Both the position numbers and the translations under genes were made by a program. A stretch of 64,000 nt of DNA from Podocnemis expansa (taxonomy: Eukaryota; Chordata; Testudines; Podocnemididae). Under the pieces are notes generated by a model. The model was given only the letters and a program-made list of their open reading frames with translations. It did no database searches and was not told the origin of the DNA. Each line of letters opens with the position of its first letter. Position 1 is the first letter of the stretch. The DNA lies in contig ML682014.1 of assembly GCA_007922195.1 (NCBI GenBank), positions 1,675,027 to 1,739,026 of the forward strand. Reading direction: 5' to 3'. Positions 27,466 through 40,748 of this stretch are shown here, piece after piece.

Positions 27466-27828
27466 TGGAGGACTGCTAGCTGGCCAGTCAGTCCCCAATC
27501 TGTAGCTAGCTCTTCCAGCCAAGGAAGGAGACCCCATTTCTCTCCAAGCTCCAGAAGCCAACTGACTAGTAGCCCTGCAACTCCCTTACATACTGGGCTC
27601 CTTGCCCCTGATTGGGTCCCTGCTCCAGCTGTTCATTGGCTGTAGCTGCCAGGCCCTTTTAACCCCTTCTGTTCAAAAGCAAGGAGAGTACCCTGCTACA
27701 CCATGCCAAACAGGTAACAATCAGTAAACACCAATTCCTGCATTTCTCACAGAAGTCTTTCATCAGTGCAGAGTTCTTCCTTACTGTATCACTCACAAAA
27801 CTTTATCAAATTTGTTAATCCTTTAATG

Positions 27829-27980
27829 CATTGGTTCTCAGCCTATTTACCATTGTAGGCTGCATGTGTAACACTCTGTGTGTTATGTAGGCCACATTCA
27901 CACAATATGTACTATCCATATGCCCCTGAGGTTGTCACATGGGCTGCAGCTGTGTGCTGATTGCAGATTGAGAAACACTG
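27829..27980. mobile_element. hAT-like MITE with target duplication
   Basis: The ends are CATTGGTTCTCAGCC and, inverted, CAGTGTTTCTCAAT. The 8-bp flanks CTTTAATG (27821-27828) and CTTTAAAG (27981-27988) differ at one base. It is 152 bp, non-coding, and of Charlie-like terminal type. Confidence 0.8.
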
Positions 27981-27988
27981 CTTTAAAG

Positions 27989-29639
27989 AGACAATATTGA
28001 GATAAATTTGCTAACTTATGTGGTGGTAAACTCTCTGTTTCAATCAAAGCATGGAATTGGTTCATAGCAGAAGTTTATTAATAAAAGGACACAGGTTTAA
28101 GTGATATCAAGTATCAGGAGTAAGGATAGAAATGATTGCAAATAATAAATAAAAGAATATGCATCTATGACTAAAACCTGATTTTAGAAACTAGAAGCTC
28201 TTGTTCAAAGAAGTCTCTCTCACCAAGTTTCTTTTCCAGCATGGCTGATCACATTTTCTGACCAGAACTCTTCCCAAAGCTCAAAGTGCTCAGTTCCTTT
28301 GTCTCCTCAGGTGAAGGAGAACATAGGGGACGCTCTCCTCTCTCTTTATAGTCCAGTAAACTTTAATGTGTATTCTTCTGAAGAGTAAACTCAGACAAAG
28401 CTCATTTTCCCTGTGGGGTGAACACTGCCACCATGCTTTCCAGTGTAAATTCTAAGTTGGTCCTTCCCCACAACATCCAATATAAATGAAATTGGTTACA
28501 CTTGATCTGAGCTGTTGGCACTTAAAAAAAAAAAAAATCTGCCTGTCAGCTTCCCCAACATGCCTGGTTTAAATAATGTTAGTCACAAATTTCCAGCACC
28601 TCTGTGAAGTCCTTTGTGGGTTGATCATACTTACATCATGCCAGAATATTAATAATCTGTGAGTTATTAGTCTTCCAAAGATTTATTACATGCTGTCTTT
28701 TGGGTAAATGTCATGACAACAGTGTGCCAGCTGGTACTAGGTATCTAAGGGTCATAACCTTCCCACATCTGTATTAATAAAAAACCACAGCAAACAAGTA
28801 TTGTGGTGGTCAGAATGCTTTATCACATCACAAACAAGCTATGTTTTAATGAAAATGTCTGAAGCCAAGCTGTAATAAAATAGGCTTGGTAGTGAGCTCT
28901 AGTTTATCAAATGGTAGTTTTAGAAATGAATATACTCAACAACAGAGAGTAAATATGCTCCACTGAATTTTCAAATATGGGAAATTTTAACAATAATCAG
29001 AAATCTGTAATAACTCTTATGAACTTTTAAACTGCTTGTATTGAAGAACAAATTCCTCCTTTCATTTTACTTCGCAATTGTATAACAGAGTGGGGATTGG
29101 CCTGAAAACAGGATGTTTAACACATTACAAATTGATTTTGTCTGACATTTTAATTAGCTTGAATATTAATTTTCCTCTTAAATATTATAAAAATAAGCAT
29201 TTCAATTGCATACTTTGTACAGCATCTTTCTGCAGCTAGGAGGAAATGAAATTTTTCTCCCTGGCCCTGTTTTCAGCATTGCTTTGGAGATGAACTAAAC
29301 CACAACTGCCCAATAGTTCTTTGTTGTATTCAAAAACTTCATTCTCAGAGAATCAGTAGCCAGACCCACTCAGAATTCAGTTCCTAAAGAATGTATGATA
29401 CATTTATAGCATCAGGAGGATTATAGTGGTTGCTGTTTTAAGTATCGTAGTTATCACGTTAAAAAAAATGAAATTCCTGGAGAACAAAGAGTTCCGCAGT
29501 GCTGGGAAAGCACAGAATACAAAGTATCCATGACGTGCAAGGTAATCTGAAGGCACAAACATCTTTAGAATACTAACTACTTGCAACTTGAATGCTGCCT
29601 GCAAAGTCTCAGGAGCTTTCCACTAAAAGCTGGATATAG
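27989..29639 (+). other. TNNI3K intron without recognised features
   Basis: AT-rich, with an A-run near 28524. No gene or classified repeat was identified. Confidence 0.45.
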
Positions 29640-31252
29640 CTGGAGAAAATAATATTGTACTCAACTGCCATTTTCTTTCTTTGATGGAAGGCTCCTGTGC
29701 ATCCTCCTTATATACAGAGTTGTATCATCACCAGCATGGGTATTTCCTCTGAAGAAGAATGGAAATGCTACCAGATTTTTCTCTCATTGACTTTCATTTG
29801 GTTGTTTTGTCAGGGACTTTACCCTTACAGCTGAAAGGTGGCTCAGCCCCTGGAAACCTAAAGATCTTGGGAGATCTGCAAAGAGACAGTTCCATCCCCC
29901 CAGAGGCACTTTTGCCTCCACCCTGCATTCAAAGTACAGACCTTGCTGGAGCTGGAAAGTGAGGTCAGCCTGTTACCTGCCAGCTCTGTGTTCTTGGGGA
30001 ACCCAGGGTGCAGTGCCCCAGCCTGTCTCTTTCACAAATGACACACACCTCTGCCACCTCCTCTCGGACCAGAACATATCGGGAGAAAGCATTACAAAAA
30101 GCAATGAAAAGGCAGTGGGAGTTGCACTTAAATCCCTCTAGACAAGAGTGACAGGATTAAGACAATCCATACCTCAGCTACGTCGAAGATGCAAGGGAGG
30201 CATCTCCATTAGTACACTGAATGGAAAACAAAGAGCTTCATTTCCATCAAAGGTGGAACAAAAAAAAAAAAAAATCTCTTTTAGCATACTGAATGGAGGA
30301 CCAAGCGCCAAGGCATGAACCACAGTGAACTCTGGCACCAGTGAAGCATGTGGGAGATCTCTGCTCCACATGTTAATGCACATACCCAGTTCAGCAGTTA
30401 TCAAACCAATTCTAGCCAAGATCCTGAATCTGCCTGATTACATTGTGAGCTCCCTAAAAGGAACACCATCCATAGTCAGAAATGATCAGTTCTTATCCTG
30501 CCTAAACAAAATAACTTTGGTATGCTCCCTTGGGTCATCGTTTACCCATAAACAAACCCTTGAACCTCTGTTTCCTCCCTACAAAAACACCTGCCATACT
30601 TCACAACTGTTCTGATGCCGGGATCCAACTGCTACATCAGTTCCACTGGGACTACATCTTTTCCTGACCTGACTCATCATGTTGGGGGCTCTGTCTGTCT
30701 CAAGCACTATGGACCTTAAGCTGAGCAGATGGCCTCCTGGGAACCCTTGACTGATTCAAACTCTCTCTCTCTCGATCCAGATGTAACTTTCTAAACCTGA
30801 TTTTTGTGATCAAACTCAGGCTAAATTTCCCCACTATCCCAATTGAAATCATGTAATATTGTAACTGTTTGTTTTTTCCTCCTTGTATGGTTGTTATTAG
30901 TAGTATCATAAGATTTATATAATATATCTGCAATAAAATAACTTTTATAATCAAGCTGTTTGTCAGACTCTTTTCAAACTTCATTCACTTGTGTGTTCTT
31001 GGCTTTCCTGTTTTGCTCTGCTGCAACTATTCTCTTAGCTCAGCTAAAGATCCTTGTCCTCCCCAAAGATCCTGTGGGGTTTGCTTATCAAGGGGGTTAC
31101 TGTTAGAACAGTTGTAGCGTGAGAGTGGGGATAGCGACATCTGAATCTGTGGTATATAAGGGTGGCAGCTGGGAAGTGCTGTTCTGCCCAGCCTGTGGTG
31201 TTCAGGGACACATTAAGAGTGGCAGCTGAAAAGTGCTGTTTTAGCCAACCTG
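29640..31252 (+). repeat. Unclassified retroelement-like block
   Basis: The base composition is less AT-biased than around it. From about 30679 (TGTTGGGGGCTCTGTCTGTC) to about 30960 it resembles, from memory, a dispersed sauropsid repeat ending with an AATAAAATAACTTTT poly(A)-signal-like stretch. A 57-bp period direct repeat follows at 31158-31252 with AAGGGTGGCAGCTGGGAAGT / AAGAGTGGCAGCTGAAAAGT. An LTR-type origin is possible but no protease, RT or primer-binding site was seen. Confidence 0.35.
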
Positions 31253-34200
31253 CTCAGACATGTGCTCTGTTCCAGTGCAATCTAGTCATGAGTTACAACT
31301 ATACTATCATGCTAAATTGAATACTCAGTGCAATAATCATGTCTAAATGTTTATTCCACTACAAGTGAAATTCACCCCTCCCTGCATAAAGCCAACATAA
31401 GCTATTCTCCTGAGCACAGGCAAGCCACAGTGCTGAAGTACAGGCAGCCCATTTGCTGCTCTAGCCCATAGCTTGAAATAATGGTTACAACTCCTGTGCA
31501 ATCCATATTCAGGGGTTCTTTGATTCTTGATATGTAATCCTAGGCCTGTCCCATGTCATACCAATCTCCTTCAAGCCATCCCAGAGCCCCCCAGTGCAAT
31601 ACATGATGGCATACACGGGTACTCTGTCATTGGACCACATGCTTAGCCCTACCCTTCCTCAGTGGTGCAATCATCTGCATCTTGGTGAATGTCACCCTGC
31701 ATACTTTGTCTTATATATACATACACACAGAGCTCAGAGTCTAACCTCAAAGTCAGAGTTACAAGTGTAACGTCAGAGAATTAAGTATGCTTCCCTCAGA
31801 GAAACTCTTCTACCTGGTGTGACATTTTTTAAAGTTATATATGTAAAATTAAAATTACCCCGTGTTTTTTTTTTTTTTTTTGAAAAAATACCATTTATGT
31901 GAAGCAACAGTTGGATGGCTGACTGACTGCTTCTTGGAGCATCAAAAGTCTTTGGCAACCTACATCAACATTAAGTTGCACAATCTGTTACATCTCATTG
32001 TTTACCTCTCAGTCAACCATCTCCTGTCATTTCTGAACATTCAAAAGTCCTCCAGTCTTCCTGTGAGCTGCTTCTTAGTAATGGAGCATTGCACAGCAAA
32101 TCTAGGCTCCACAGCCATGACAAATACACTTCCAGTGACACACTCGCACTGCAAGTGCTTGGCTGCACGTGAATTCTGTGTATGCTAATGTAGGTGTTAG
32201 GTGCAGGCGAGACATGGGATGATGTGTAGCATTCACTGCTATGCAGAATCACACATTTTCCAGTTTACTTACAGGGCTACAGGAGCCCATCGCATTCACT
32301 GGGTTGGAGCACCCTCCACAAGACAGCTATGCAGCAACTCCAAGGCTTGAGAGAGCACTCCTGCCCTTCCTACCCATGTCCTTAATTTCCAGTCTGGCTG
32401 TTCAGGGTTTGTGCTGGACTCTGGATTTGGGTCTAAGTAACTTAGAAACTGAGACCCTTAGGATCTGCATCATATTATCTCTGAGATGTGGAAATGCCCA
32501 GCATTTAATTTTAAAGAAAGGGCTTTTTTCATTGGTTAGTAAAAACAGTCAGTTATTGATTGTATTTGGCCAAACACTAGCCTCCACCCCCCCACACACT
32601 GTAAAACCACACTAAACCCTCTGTTGTGCTCAAAGGGCTTAACGTTACCATCTCTAAAGTCAAGGAGCTTGCCAATTCCTCAATAAGAGCAGGATCTACC
32701 CCTCAACGGCCAATCTGAAAGTCTTAACACAGTCTCAACTTTAAGAAAGAAACATACTCAGAGAACTGTAGGAATAAAAATAACTTGTGTTAGTCACATG
32801 AGCTCTTTTTGCTGAGTTATTCCTGTCTATGTATATTTGAAGATGTTGCACATCTCAGCTTTGTGTGGATGGGAAAGACAAATATCTTTAGGCCATTCCT
32901 TTTTGCAGTGATTTACAGCATGCCTTCAGATGTTAGCAATTTCAAGTCATTCGGGACTGAGGCACTGCATGAGTGAGGCTTATGTTTCTAAGAGATAGAG
33001 TTAAGCCAGCCCAGTGTCATGGAGGTGCCAAAATATGATCTATTTTGATAAACTAGCTAAAGCCTTGTTCTTGATGAAACAGCTCTCCTCTCAGCTGCTT
33101 CTGTCTGACTGGGGCTTTCTACTATTTGACTCCAAAACTAACAAATGCCCTCCCCTCTCCTCTTCCATGTCACTTAATGAGAAAATGGCTTTGTAGGAAT
33201 GTCCAAATTTCCAGTGCTTTCACCCGATTTCCTTAATTTCCTTTCCCACTTCTCTGCTGAGCCTTCTCTTCTTTGTAACTTTCACTGGGATGTGTGATTG
33301 TTTCAACAATCAGAATACAGACATAGGAAGTTTAAATGATAACTATAAAATAAATACAGGAGGTAAGTTACATACGAGAAATATAGCTACCTTTGTTTTT
33401 ATCTATTTACATTTTATGGATGAGTTTGGTGTTCTTAGAAGGGAGGAACTGATGGGACTGACTAAGGCCAGGCACAGTGAAAGCTGGCACTAGGCAGACT
33501 TCCCTTCTGAAGCTCTGTGCAGAAATCTCAATATTGAGCTGTACTTAGCATCCTGTGTCAGAATCCCACACAAGAGCACTCCATATCAATCAACCCCAGG
33601 ATTCCTCTTAAGCAGAATCTGTCAATCGTACTAAGCTGATTTGTCTGAGTTGTGTTTTTATTGTTTATGCGAGTTAATGTCCACCTGGAATTAGGCATTT
33701 ACTGTAAATATATAAATCAGGCACAAACATAGGAGGCCGGGGTGTAGAATCCCAGTTCTTCACATCCAAAAATACGGGCCTCTTTTACTTGAGCCTTTAG
33801 TAGGACTCAGATTCTCTCTGGGCCAGCAATCGTAGAACAGTATCACTCATAAATACACAATCAATCAATCTAATCAGATGTTAATCTCCAGTCATAAAAG
33901 GCTAAAGTGCTCACTCATTGTGTCACACAGTCCCTTTTAGGTTCACTCAAATTCCACCAGTGATTGACCGCTAGATCAAAATTCATTCACTTCCAAGAGC
34001 AAAGTTCCATTTTTTTCTTATTTGAAGCAATAAAAGTGAAAATATATAACAAAAGCCTTTATGGTTCTTATCTAATCAGAACATCATCTCACTCTCAGTT
34101 TCAGTGTCAGAACTGCTAGGCTTTGCTTTGCTTTTTTTTGTGGTGCTGTCACCTAACTGCTCACAAGATCACACTCTTATAAAATAGATAAGTATTTATA

Positions 34201-36239
34201 ACCATACACAGAATTTACTTTGTAGCTGATTTGTTGATTCTTGTGAGCTTATGTGTAGAAATCCCATTATCGATAGGATACATGTGTATAGTTAGATTTA
34301 TTCATAGACATCACTGTTCCCCATTGCATTCCCTGGTGTTAAACAAATAGTAAAGAGGGCAGTGTTTTGTTCACATTACCCTCAATAAATGCGTTTAACT
34401 ATGATACAAATCTCATAAATCACCTCTTGAATCCCAGTAGTTATTGGACAAATCCGGTAGCTTTAGCAGTAAGCCTTAAAATATAGCTCTGCTGACTGTC
34501 TTCGGTAACATCATGGTTTGCAATCCTTCACATTTACTGGAGTTTTCAGTTGCTATGGCTTCAAAGATTTCACTGAAATTAGACTTTTTACATATGTCAG
34601 TACGGCTAATGAGCTTTTACAAATATCTCCTCAGTTTCCCAGACTTCTGAGCAGGGCTTATCCTCTGCCACCAGTTGACCTGAAATCGATCTGTTTAGGA
34701 TCTTAAGGTGTTCCACCCCTTTATTCTGAAGAATACTATTCGCCTCCCATGAAACCCCTTTTTGTAAACAGCTGCCACATACTTAGAGGATGCCAGAACT
34801 GTTGAATAGATGAACTTGCCTAGGGCGCTCAAACAGCAAAGCACATAAACAGCTCTATCATCCCCACCTCCAAACCCTAGCACAATGCATTTCAAACTAC
34901 AGGTCAGGACCTGGTACTGGATCACAGCATCCCTTGTTGCCACTACTGCGAGAGTGAAATGCTTTGTTCAAGATGTAACTGTTGGTCTCAGGCATAACTG
35001 ATTCTTTCCAACAGGGTCCAAAGAAAAAAGGTTGAAAACTACTGCCCTACAACGTAATTTCTCTGGTGCTCCTAAATTCTGGTAGCACAGGCATCAAGAA
35101 ATCCCATGCCATTCCCAGTCCTGAGTCTCCTGCTCTTTATCAAGCTACTAACAGCCAGCTTCCATAGATTGTCTTGCTTTTAGTTATTTCAGTGATTCCA
35201 CATCAGGCAGATGTGTTCATAAACTAACGGCTTTAATGATGTGATGAGATTAAAAATGAAGCCTAATTATCTCAGTATATTTAACCCTTGGAATGCTTCC
35301 AGGCATTCCTATGGCTATGCCTCTCTAATCATGCAGATTAATCACTTTTACACCACAAAGTGCTCCCACTTCAGTGGAGACATCATTTTCTCAGTATGGT
35401 AGACAAGTGGCAAGTTCTTCTGGAAGTAGTACTTCCGGGAATAATGAAATTGCATGATGGCTGATGGTGCCTATGAGTATTGTGAGTGTTTGGTAGCAAC
35501 TCTGAGCAATGGCTAAGATCCAGATCAGTGCCCTCAATATTCTTAGGTAAACAGAACGACTCTTGAGTCCTGTTACTGGAGTCTGCAGAACTCAGACTGG
35601 CACTGGAAGAAAGAGTGGCAGTCATCTGTCTGTGTATATTACTGTAGTATCTCCATATGGCAAGCAATCCATCTTCTTCAGCTGGCATTTGAACTTTCAG
35701 TGGTATGTCACATAAATTTGTCATGTTTGAGTTCAATATATTCAAGAACTAATATAAATAAATGAGATCCACTGACTGATATGTTGCTCCAAAAATCAGC
35801 CACTGCTCCTGCTTTCCACTAGGACTGTGGGAGAAGTATGTCAAATGGAACCCTCAAGTTTGGCTTTTCACTCACAAAATAATGGAAAATTAATTCAAGT
35901 GTTTTGATTCAGGAGAGAGTTCAAGGCCATAATCTAAATGCTGATTCAAGTAAACCAATGATATGTTATGATCCCACTCCCATTGAAATGCAAGAGATTT
36001 TTGCCACTATATCTAAACTTATCATGCTCCTCTTTTACCTTTTGTTTAATGAAACTATGTCTTTATAAGTGTGGCAATCCTCCTTTTTATGTCAGCCCCC
36101 AAACAATTTTTATGCACTGAACTAATCTAATAATCAGAAGTCCTTAATATACAGCCACAGACAGATTAGCTAGCTAGCTAAGCTAGATAGATGGTACTTG
36201 AATACCTCTTTTTAGCTGTAAATATCAAAGCATTTTTCA
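31253..36239 (+). other. TNNI3K intron, mostly unassigned
   Basis: It includes a T-run at about 31866, a TAGC-rich simple repeat at 36168-36188 and the possible hAT fragment at 34890-35043. Frames up to 124 codons (for example 31862-32615) have no recognisable protein features. Confidence 0.4.
34890..35043. mobile_element. Probable diverged hAT-like MITE
   Basis: The left sequence CATTTCAAACTACAGGTCAG and right sequence GTTGAAAACTACTG are inverted versions of a CAGTAGTTTTCAAC-type end. The flanking duplication is not clear. Confidence 0.4.
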
Positions 36240-36400
36240 AAGCAGACTAAACAGTATTTTTGTTTTACAGACAGAAAAACTGAGGTACAGAGAGGCCATA
36301 GGCCATATAACATATTAGTGCTAAGAAGAAGCATAAAACCCAGGTGTGCTAGTTCCCTACCTTGGATGCTACCCAGTGAGCTATTGTACCTCACAATTTT
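36240..36400 (-). repeat. MIR-like core SINE, antisense
   Basis: GACAGAAAAACTGAGGTACAGAGAGGCC followed by AACCCAGGTGTGC and an end resembling CAGTGAGCTATTGTACC is the reverse-complement pattern of MIR (core plus tRNA head). Confidence 0.65.
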
Positions 36401-36414
36401 TAAAAATCTAAGGT

Positions 36415-36610
36415 AAAATTTTCAGAAGTGTCTAAGAGATTTAGGACCCTAAGTCCCTTTTTCCAAAGATTCTAAGTTCCATTGAAAGCCAATAGGGCAT
36501 AGGCTCCTAAAGGCCACATTTCTTTTAAGTATTTAGGTGCCTAAAGATGCAGATAGGCACCTAATGGGATTTTAAAAAATGTTTAGGCACCTAAGTCTCA
36601 ATGAAATCAA
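36415..36610. repeat. Old dispersed repeat with TTAGGTGCCTAA palindromes
   Basis: Repeated TTAGG-xCCTAA units include an 11-bp inverted pair TTAGGTGCCTA (36533-36543) / TAGGCACCTAA (36554-36564) and another TTTAGGCACCTAAG near 36581. A similar diverged sequence is at 59735-59880. The family is common in sauropsid DNA. Confidence 0.5.
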
Positions 36611-38533
36611 CTCCTTTCTTAGCTTCTTCCAGTCTACAACTTCAAAACTCTGACCCTTAAGCACTGTGGAAGATTTCAGCCACACACCATGACTATCTGA
36701 TATCTTTACTGCACTCCCACAAGTTTCTTCAATAGTTTTCTGGTAATGTCGTGTCCAGTAATGATTATATTGTTACTTACGTAATCACACCAGTCAGACG
36801 CTGACAAGGAAAATTCTTTCACTATCTGGAAGTTATGCTACGTGCTACTAACTTCACTAAAGTCAATTGAACAGTGCCAGTTTACACCAGATGTGGATCT
36901 GGCCCTTTTTTCTCAAAAGAGTTTTGATGAAAGTCATGGGCTATCCCATTCTCTGTTAATTCCTGAGACTCAACAAACAGGGACATCCTGAAACTCAAAC
37001 ATAAACAGAGAGTAGGAGTGAAATCCTGAACTCATGGCAAAATTCCTGTTAACTTTACTGGGGCTAAGATTTAACCCTGGAGTTTGTTTGTGTCAGTTAT
37101 ACCATAGATGTTTGAGTCTGTTACATTGTCTGAAGAGTTTCAGGATGATGAGTGCCTACCTCAGGGCAGATTGCCAAACACAGGACACACCCCAAATCAC
37201 TGATATGTCCTATAATTAGATTTTGCCTACCCATCTACAAATGTAAACTCCTGGATCACTATTATTAGTCTTATCATAAAGTCAAAGACAGCCCCCTATG
37301 GTTCTCCACACAGGCAAGTTGGACGTAGTGAAAAATAGTCCAAAAAAGAAAAAAAAAGTCACAAAATATTCAGGTTGCTTCCAATCCCAAGAGACTGGTC
37401 GCTTACCCCAGATCAGCTGTTATCCTACATCCTACACCCTACACCAAAGATGAATCTTATAATAAACAATTTAAAGATAAGACAAGGAAATAAGAGGGTT
37501 ATTTACAGGTATATAATACAAGCCAGCAATACAGATGAGTTGCAATCTAAATCCTATGAATGACAGAGTTGTAGTGATCTGTCAATTCAAAATGCCTTTC
37601 AGGACAAAGCCAGAGAAAACTATGGGGGAGCTCTTACTTCAGTTTAGGGTCTCTGGCTTTGGAAGGTTCAAACAGCAACGAGATGAAGACTTTTCACTTG
37701 TGGCCATAGTTATAGCTTCTCAGAGAAACCAAGCCAATATTTACCATCCCACAAAGGTCCCATCATCATGGTGGGGGGAGGAGGGAAGCATACACTTAAT
37801 AAAGTCTTTGATCCATGATCTCACACAATAGTTCATTTAAGTTTCATGACCCCATGATTCAACATCTTGGTAGAAACCATCATTTGTATTACACAAGGCT
37901 TTTTCCCTGTTTAGTGAGTTACTTAGTTACAGAGGTTTACAATGCATATGCTTCTATTACTTTATAACATAAGATATAGTTGAGTGAGAAAAATACAATG
38001 CAGTATCCTACAAGTATTTTATAAAACACTAAACACATTCTGATCAACTTAACACATAATACTTATTTTCATAATGCTAAGTAAGACTGGTTACCAGTTA
38101 TGTATTTGCAAGTGTTCAGTGAGGCCTAGGGCCTTGGCATGAGTTGGCCTCTGGTCTTCTAGCATCACACAGTCAACAAACTGGGCCTAGATGGTGTACA
38201 GTGTATCTGCTGCTGAAGAAAACTGTGTCCAAACCTAAGTTGTCTAAAATAGAGAAATTATTCAAGAGTAATGTCTGACATTTTTTTAAAAAATCTAAGC
38301 TAAAAGATAGGGTACCTTGTGGCTTGTAACAGTAAAGTTTGTACCATACTTCAGCTGTGGTCAGCATAGGCTAGGATGAACTTGCACAGAAATCTAATAA
38401 GGTCCCCCATTTTTCCACCTCATCAGACAGTATCATAATTGTCAAAAACCTAGGTGATTGACACTAATTTGGGGTAATTTTCCATTTATACCAAATGAAA
38501 AAAATCAGACCAATGTGGGATATAATTCTGGGC
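36611..38533 (+). other. TNNI3K intron without recognised features
   Basis: No gene or classified repeat was found. A GGTGGGGGGAGGAGGG strip is at about 37771. Confidence 0.4.
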
Positions 38534-39137
38534 CAGGGTCAGCAACCCAAAAGCTAAGAACAGCCATTTTTAAAAATTCCCTAAATAGCCACATGTTTTG
38601 GGAGCTGCAATGGGTTAAGCCTCTAGCAGGGCCAGTGCTCTTGCACAAGGTCCCCTGCTGGTGGGGGTGTGGGTTGCCCACAGGATCTCCCAGTGGTGGG
38701 TAGAGGAGAGCCCGGAGATGCAAGGGGGCAGCCAAAGAGCCTCGTGAGCAGAGCCATAACTAGGGTGGGGCAAACAGGGCAAAGACCTGGGTGGGGAATT
38801 TTAAAGGGTGGCTGCCAGACCCTGCCTGGCCTGGAAGAGGACTGTGCCCTATGCACGTTCCTTATGGAGCAAGGCAGGGGCTGGGGAAGTTTCTCCTGCC
38901 CTGCCCTGCATGTCTCTGGCTGCTGTCACCCAGCAGCTGGGGAACACCCCCCCCCGGGTCTCTGGCCACTCTCACCCAGCAGCAGGGGAGGCACCCCCCC
39001 CCCCATCAGGATGGATCAGGCCACACGCTGGATCGGGGCCGCAGGGAAGCACCTTTCCGGCTTCCTGCCCCAGGCACCAGAAGCCATAGTTACAGCTCTG
39101 CTCATTAGGCTCCAGAGCCGTAGGTTGGAGACCCCTG
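38534..39137. mobile_element. hAT-like non-autonomous element, GC-rich interior
   Basis: The ends are CAGGGTCAGCAACCC and, inverted, CAGGGGTCTCCAACC. Flanks TTCTGGGC (38526-38533) and CTCTGGGA (39138-39145) agree at 6 of 8 bases. It shares the first 80 bases with the copy at 9435 but has a longer GC-rich middle. Overlapping frames (up to 192 codons, 38669-39247) are compositional, encode no transposase, and one runs out of the element. Confidence 0.75.
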
Positions 39138-39782
39138 CTCTGGGAAAATTAAATAAGATTTTCATGATGCAAAAAGGAAAAAAGAAAATCATTCAAAAAT
39201 CAGTCCAAAGTACATTTGAATATGTATTTAGTTTCTCATCTTCTTGAGATTCCAGTGGCTTCTAGTAGTCACCACCTAATATTTAGACTTTACTGGCCTG
39301 CTTCTGCTTTTACTTTCATCTATGTAAATTAATTAATAGTGTTACAGTAGTCTAAAACCAGTGAGGGAGGTGAATCAGGCCTTGTAATTTTATTTAAAGG
39401 CTAGCATTGGGTTCATCTTCAAATGTCATCTTTTTTCCACTTCATCTTGGTAATGCTGTGCACATAATTCATAAATCTGTTACATTTGATCTACTTCTAA
39501 TGAGAAAATGTATTTGTTCTATAACTAATTAGAAAATGAAACTGACATTTTGATTTATAAAATTGTCAGGCTTGTCTTTTTTTAGTTCTCCGAGTGAGCA
39601 GGTATGCTGTGCTGTATGAAATGTGAGGCCTAGCTGAAAGTAGCTGTTCTACCAACAAACCTCTGCTTATAAAGGGGTTGAGATACCAGAGAGCACAATA
39701 AAAAGCCAGAACACTCAAATGCACTGTTTCTTTAGGGCACTATCATGCAGTTGCCTTTTCTAATAATTGTATTTCTTTGCAG

Positions 39783-39835
39783 TCACAATATCCTTCTCTA
39801 TGAAGATGGCCATGCTGTTGTTGCTGATTTTGGAG
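39783..39835 (+). CDS. TNNI3K: TNNI3K exon: end of catalytic loop and DFG motif
   Basis: A 53-nt exon (1+51+1) reading HNILLYEDGHAVVADFG. It completes the catalytic loop and supplies the DFG aspartate that binds magnesium. It follows the acceptor TTTCTTTGCAG and ends at GGTGAGG. The split Ser codon at the 5' edge and the split Glu codon at the 3' edge match the neighbouring exons, confirming assembly across the long intron. The apparent ORF running to 39972 continues into the intron. Confidence 0.94.
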
Positions 39836-40026
39836 GTGAGGTTTTGATGATTAATCTGAAAAATGTCAGTAAGCTCTGGATAACTAAGGCTCTGGCTTAT
39901 ATGATGACTCAGAAAGTTAATGAGGCTGCACTTTGCTTCATTATTTTCTCTGAAAAGGATCCTGGAGAGTAGATTTGGGTAACTGCAATTCTGCCTTGCT
40001 GAGTTTTCTGCAGGGATCCATTGTGT

Positions 40027-40050
40027 ACACACACACACACACACACACAC
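40027..40050 (+). repeat. (AC)12 microsatellite
   Basis: A pure dinucleotide tract, likely polymorphic. Confidence 0.95.
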
Positions 40051-40435
40051 TTAATTGTGTGGAGGGTGAGAAGGAAGCCAAGGCTAAAGTCCATGTACAT
40101 GTCACAATTCCTTCAAAATGCCAAGGGGCCCCTCCTCCATATACCTCATTTAATACAACCTTACCAGTGTCTAACTGAGACTGGGAGATGGATGAGGGCC
40201 CAATGGCCAAGCCTCAATTCAAAGTTATATGGAAAGGATGGAGGAAGCGACTAGGAAAAATGACAAGTGTTAGGCTTGTCCATTTAATTGAGGATGCGTT
40301 TATCCTTTGTCACTATAGTTTAGGATAGCACTGGATTGAAGTTATCAGAGAATCCTGGAGCAGCCAGGGACAGGATAGCTTGCTTTCATCTTCTTCTGTA
40401 GAGAAGACTGGATATTTCATTCAAATGTGGAACTT

Positions 40436-40748
40436 TGAGTATGTCTACTCTGGAAAAAAAAAACAAAAAAAAACCACACCCATGAGAGTGAGTCTGAGTC
40501 AGATGAATCAGGTTATCAGGGTTCCCACTGTGGGGCTAAAATAGCAGTACAGATGTTCCTACTTAGCGTGGAGCTCAGGCTCTGTGACCCACTCCCCTTG
40601 ACGGGTTTTAGGACCTTGGTTCCAGCAAGAAAACCCATGATGCTGTTTTCAGTCCCATAGCATGAGCCTACAAGCCCATGTCAACTGACCAAGGCACTGA
40701 AACGTGCTGCCCCAGCTCTATGGGGGAGTTTGCAATGTAGTCATGCCC
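40436..40748. mobile_element. Probable short TIR element
   Basis: The left GAGTATGTCTACTCTGG and, inverted, the right GGGCATGACTACATTGC are diverged copies of a GGGTATGTCTACATTGC-type end. Internal AAAATAGCAGTACAGATGTT matches the fragment at 440-620. It has an A-rich tract near 40455 and is non-coding. Confidence 0.45.

Noticed and set aside
38669..39247. 192-codon + strand frame
   Set aside because: It covers the GC-rich filler of a hAT-like element and runs past its right end; no conserved domain and competing frames overlap.
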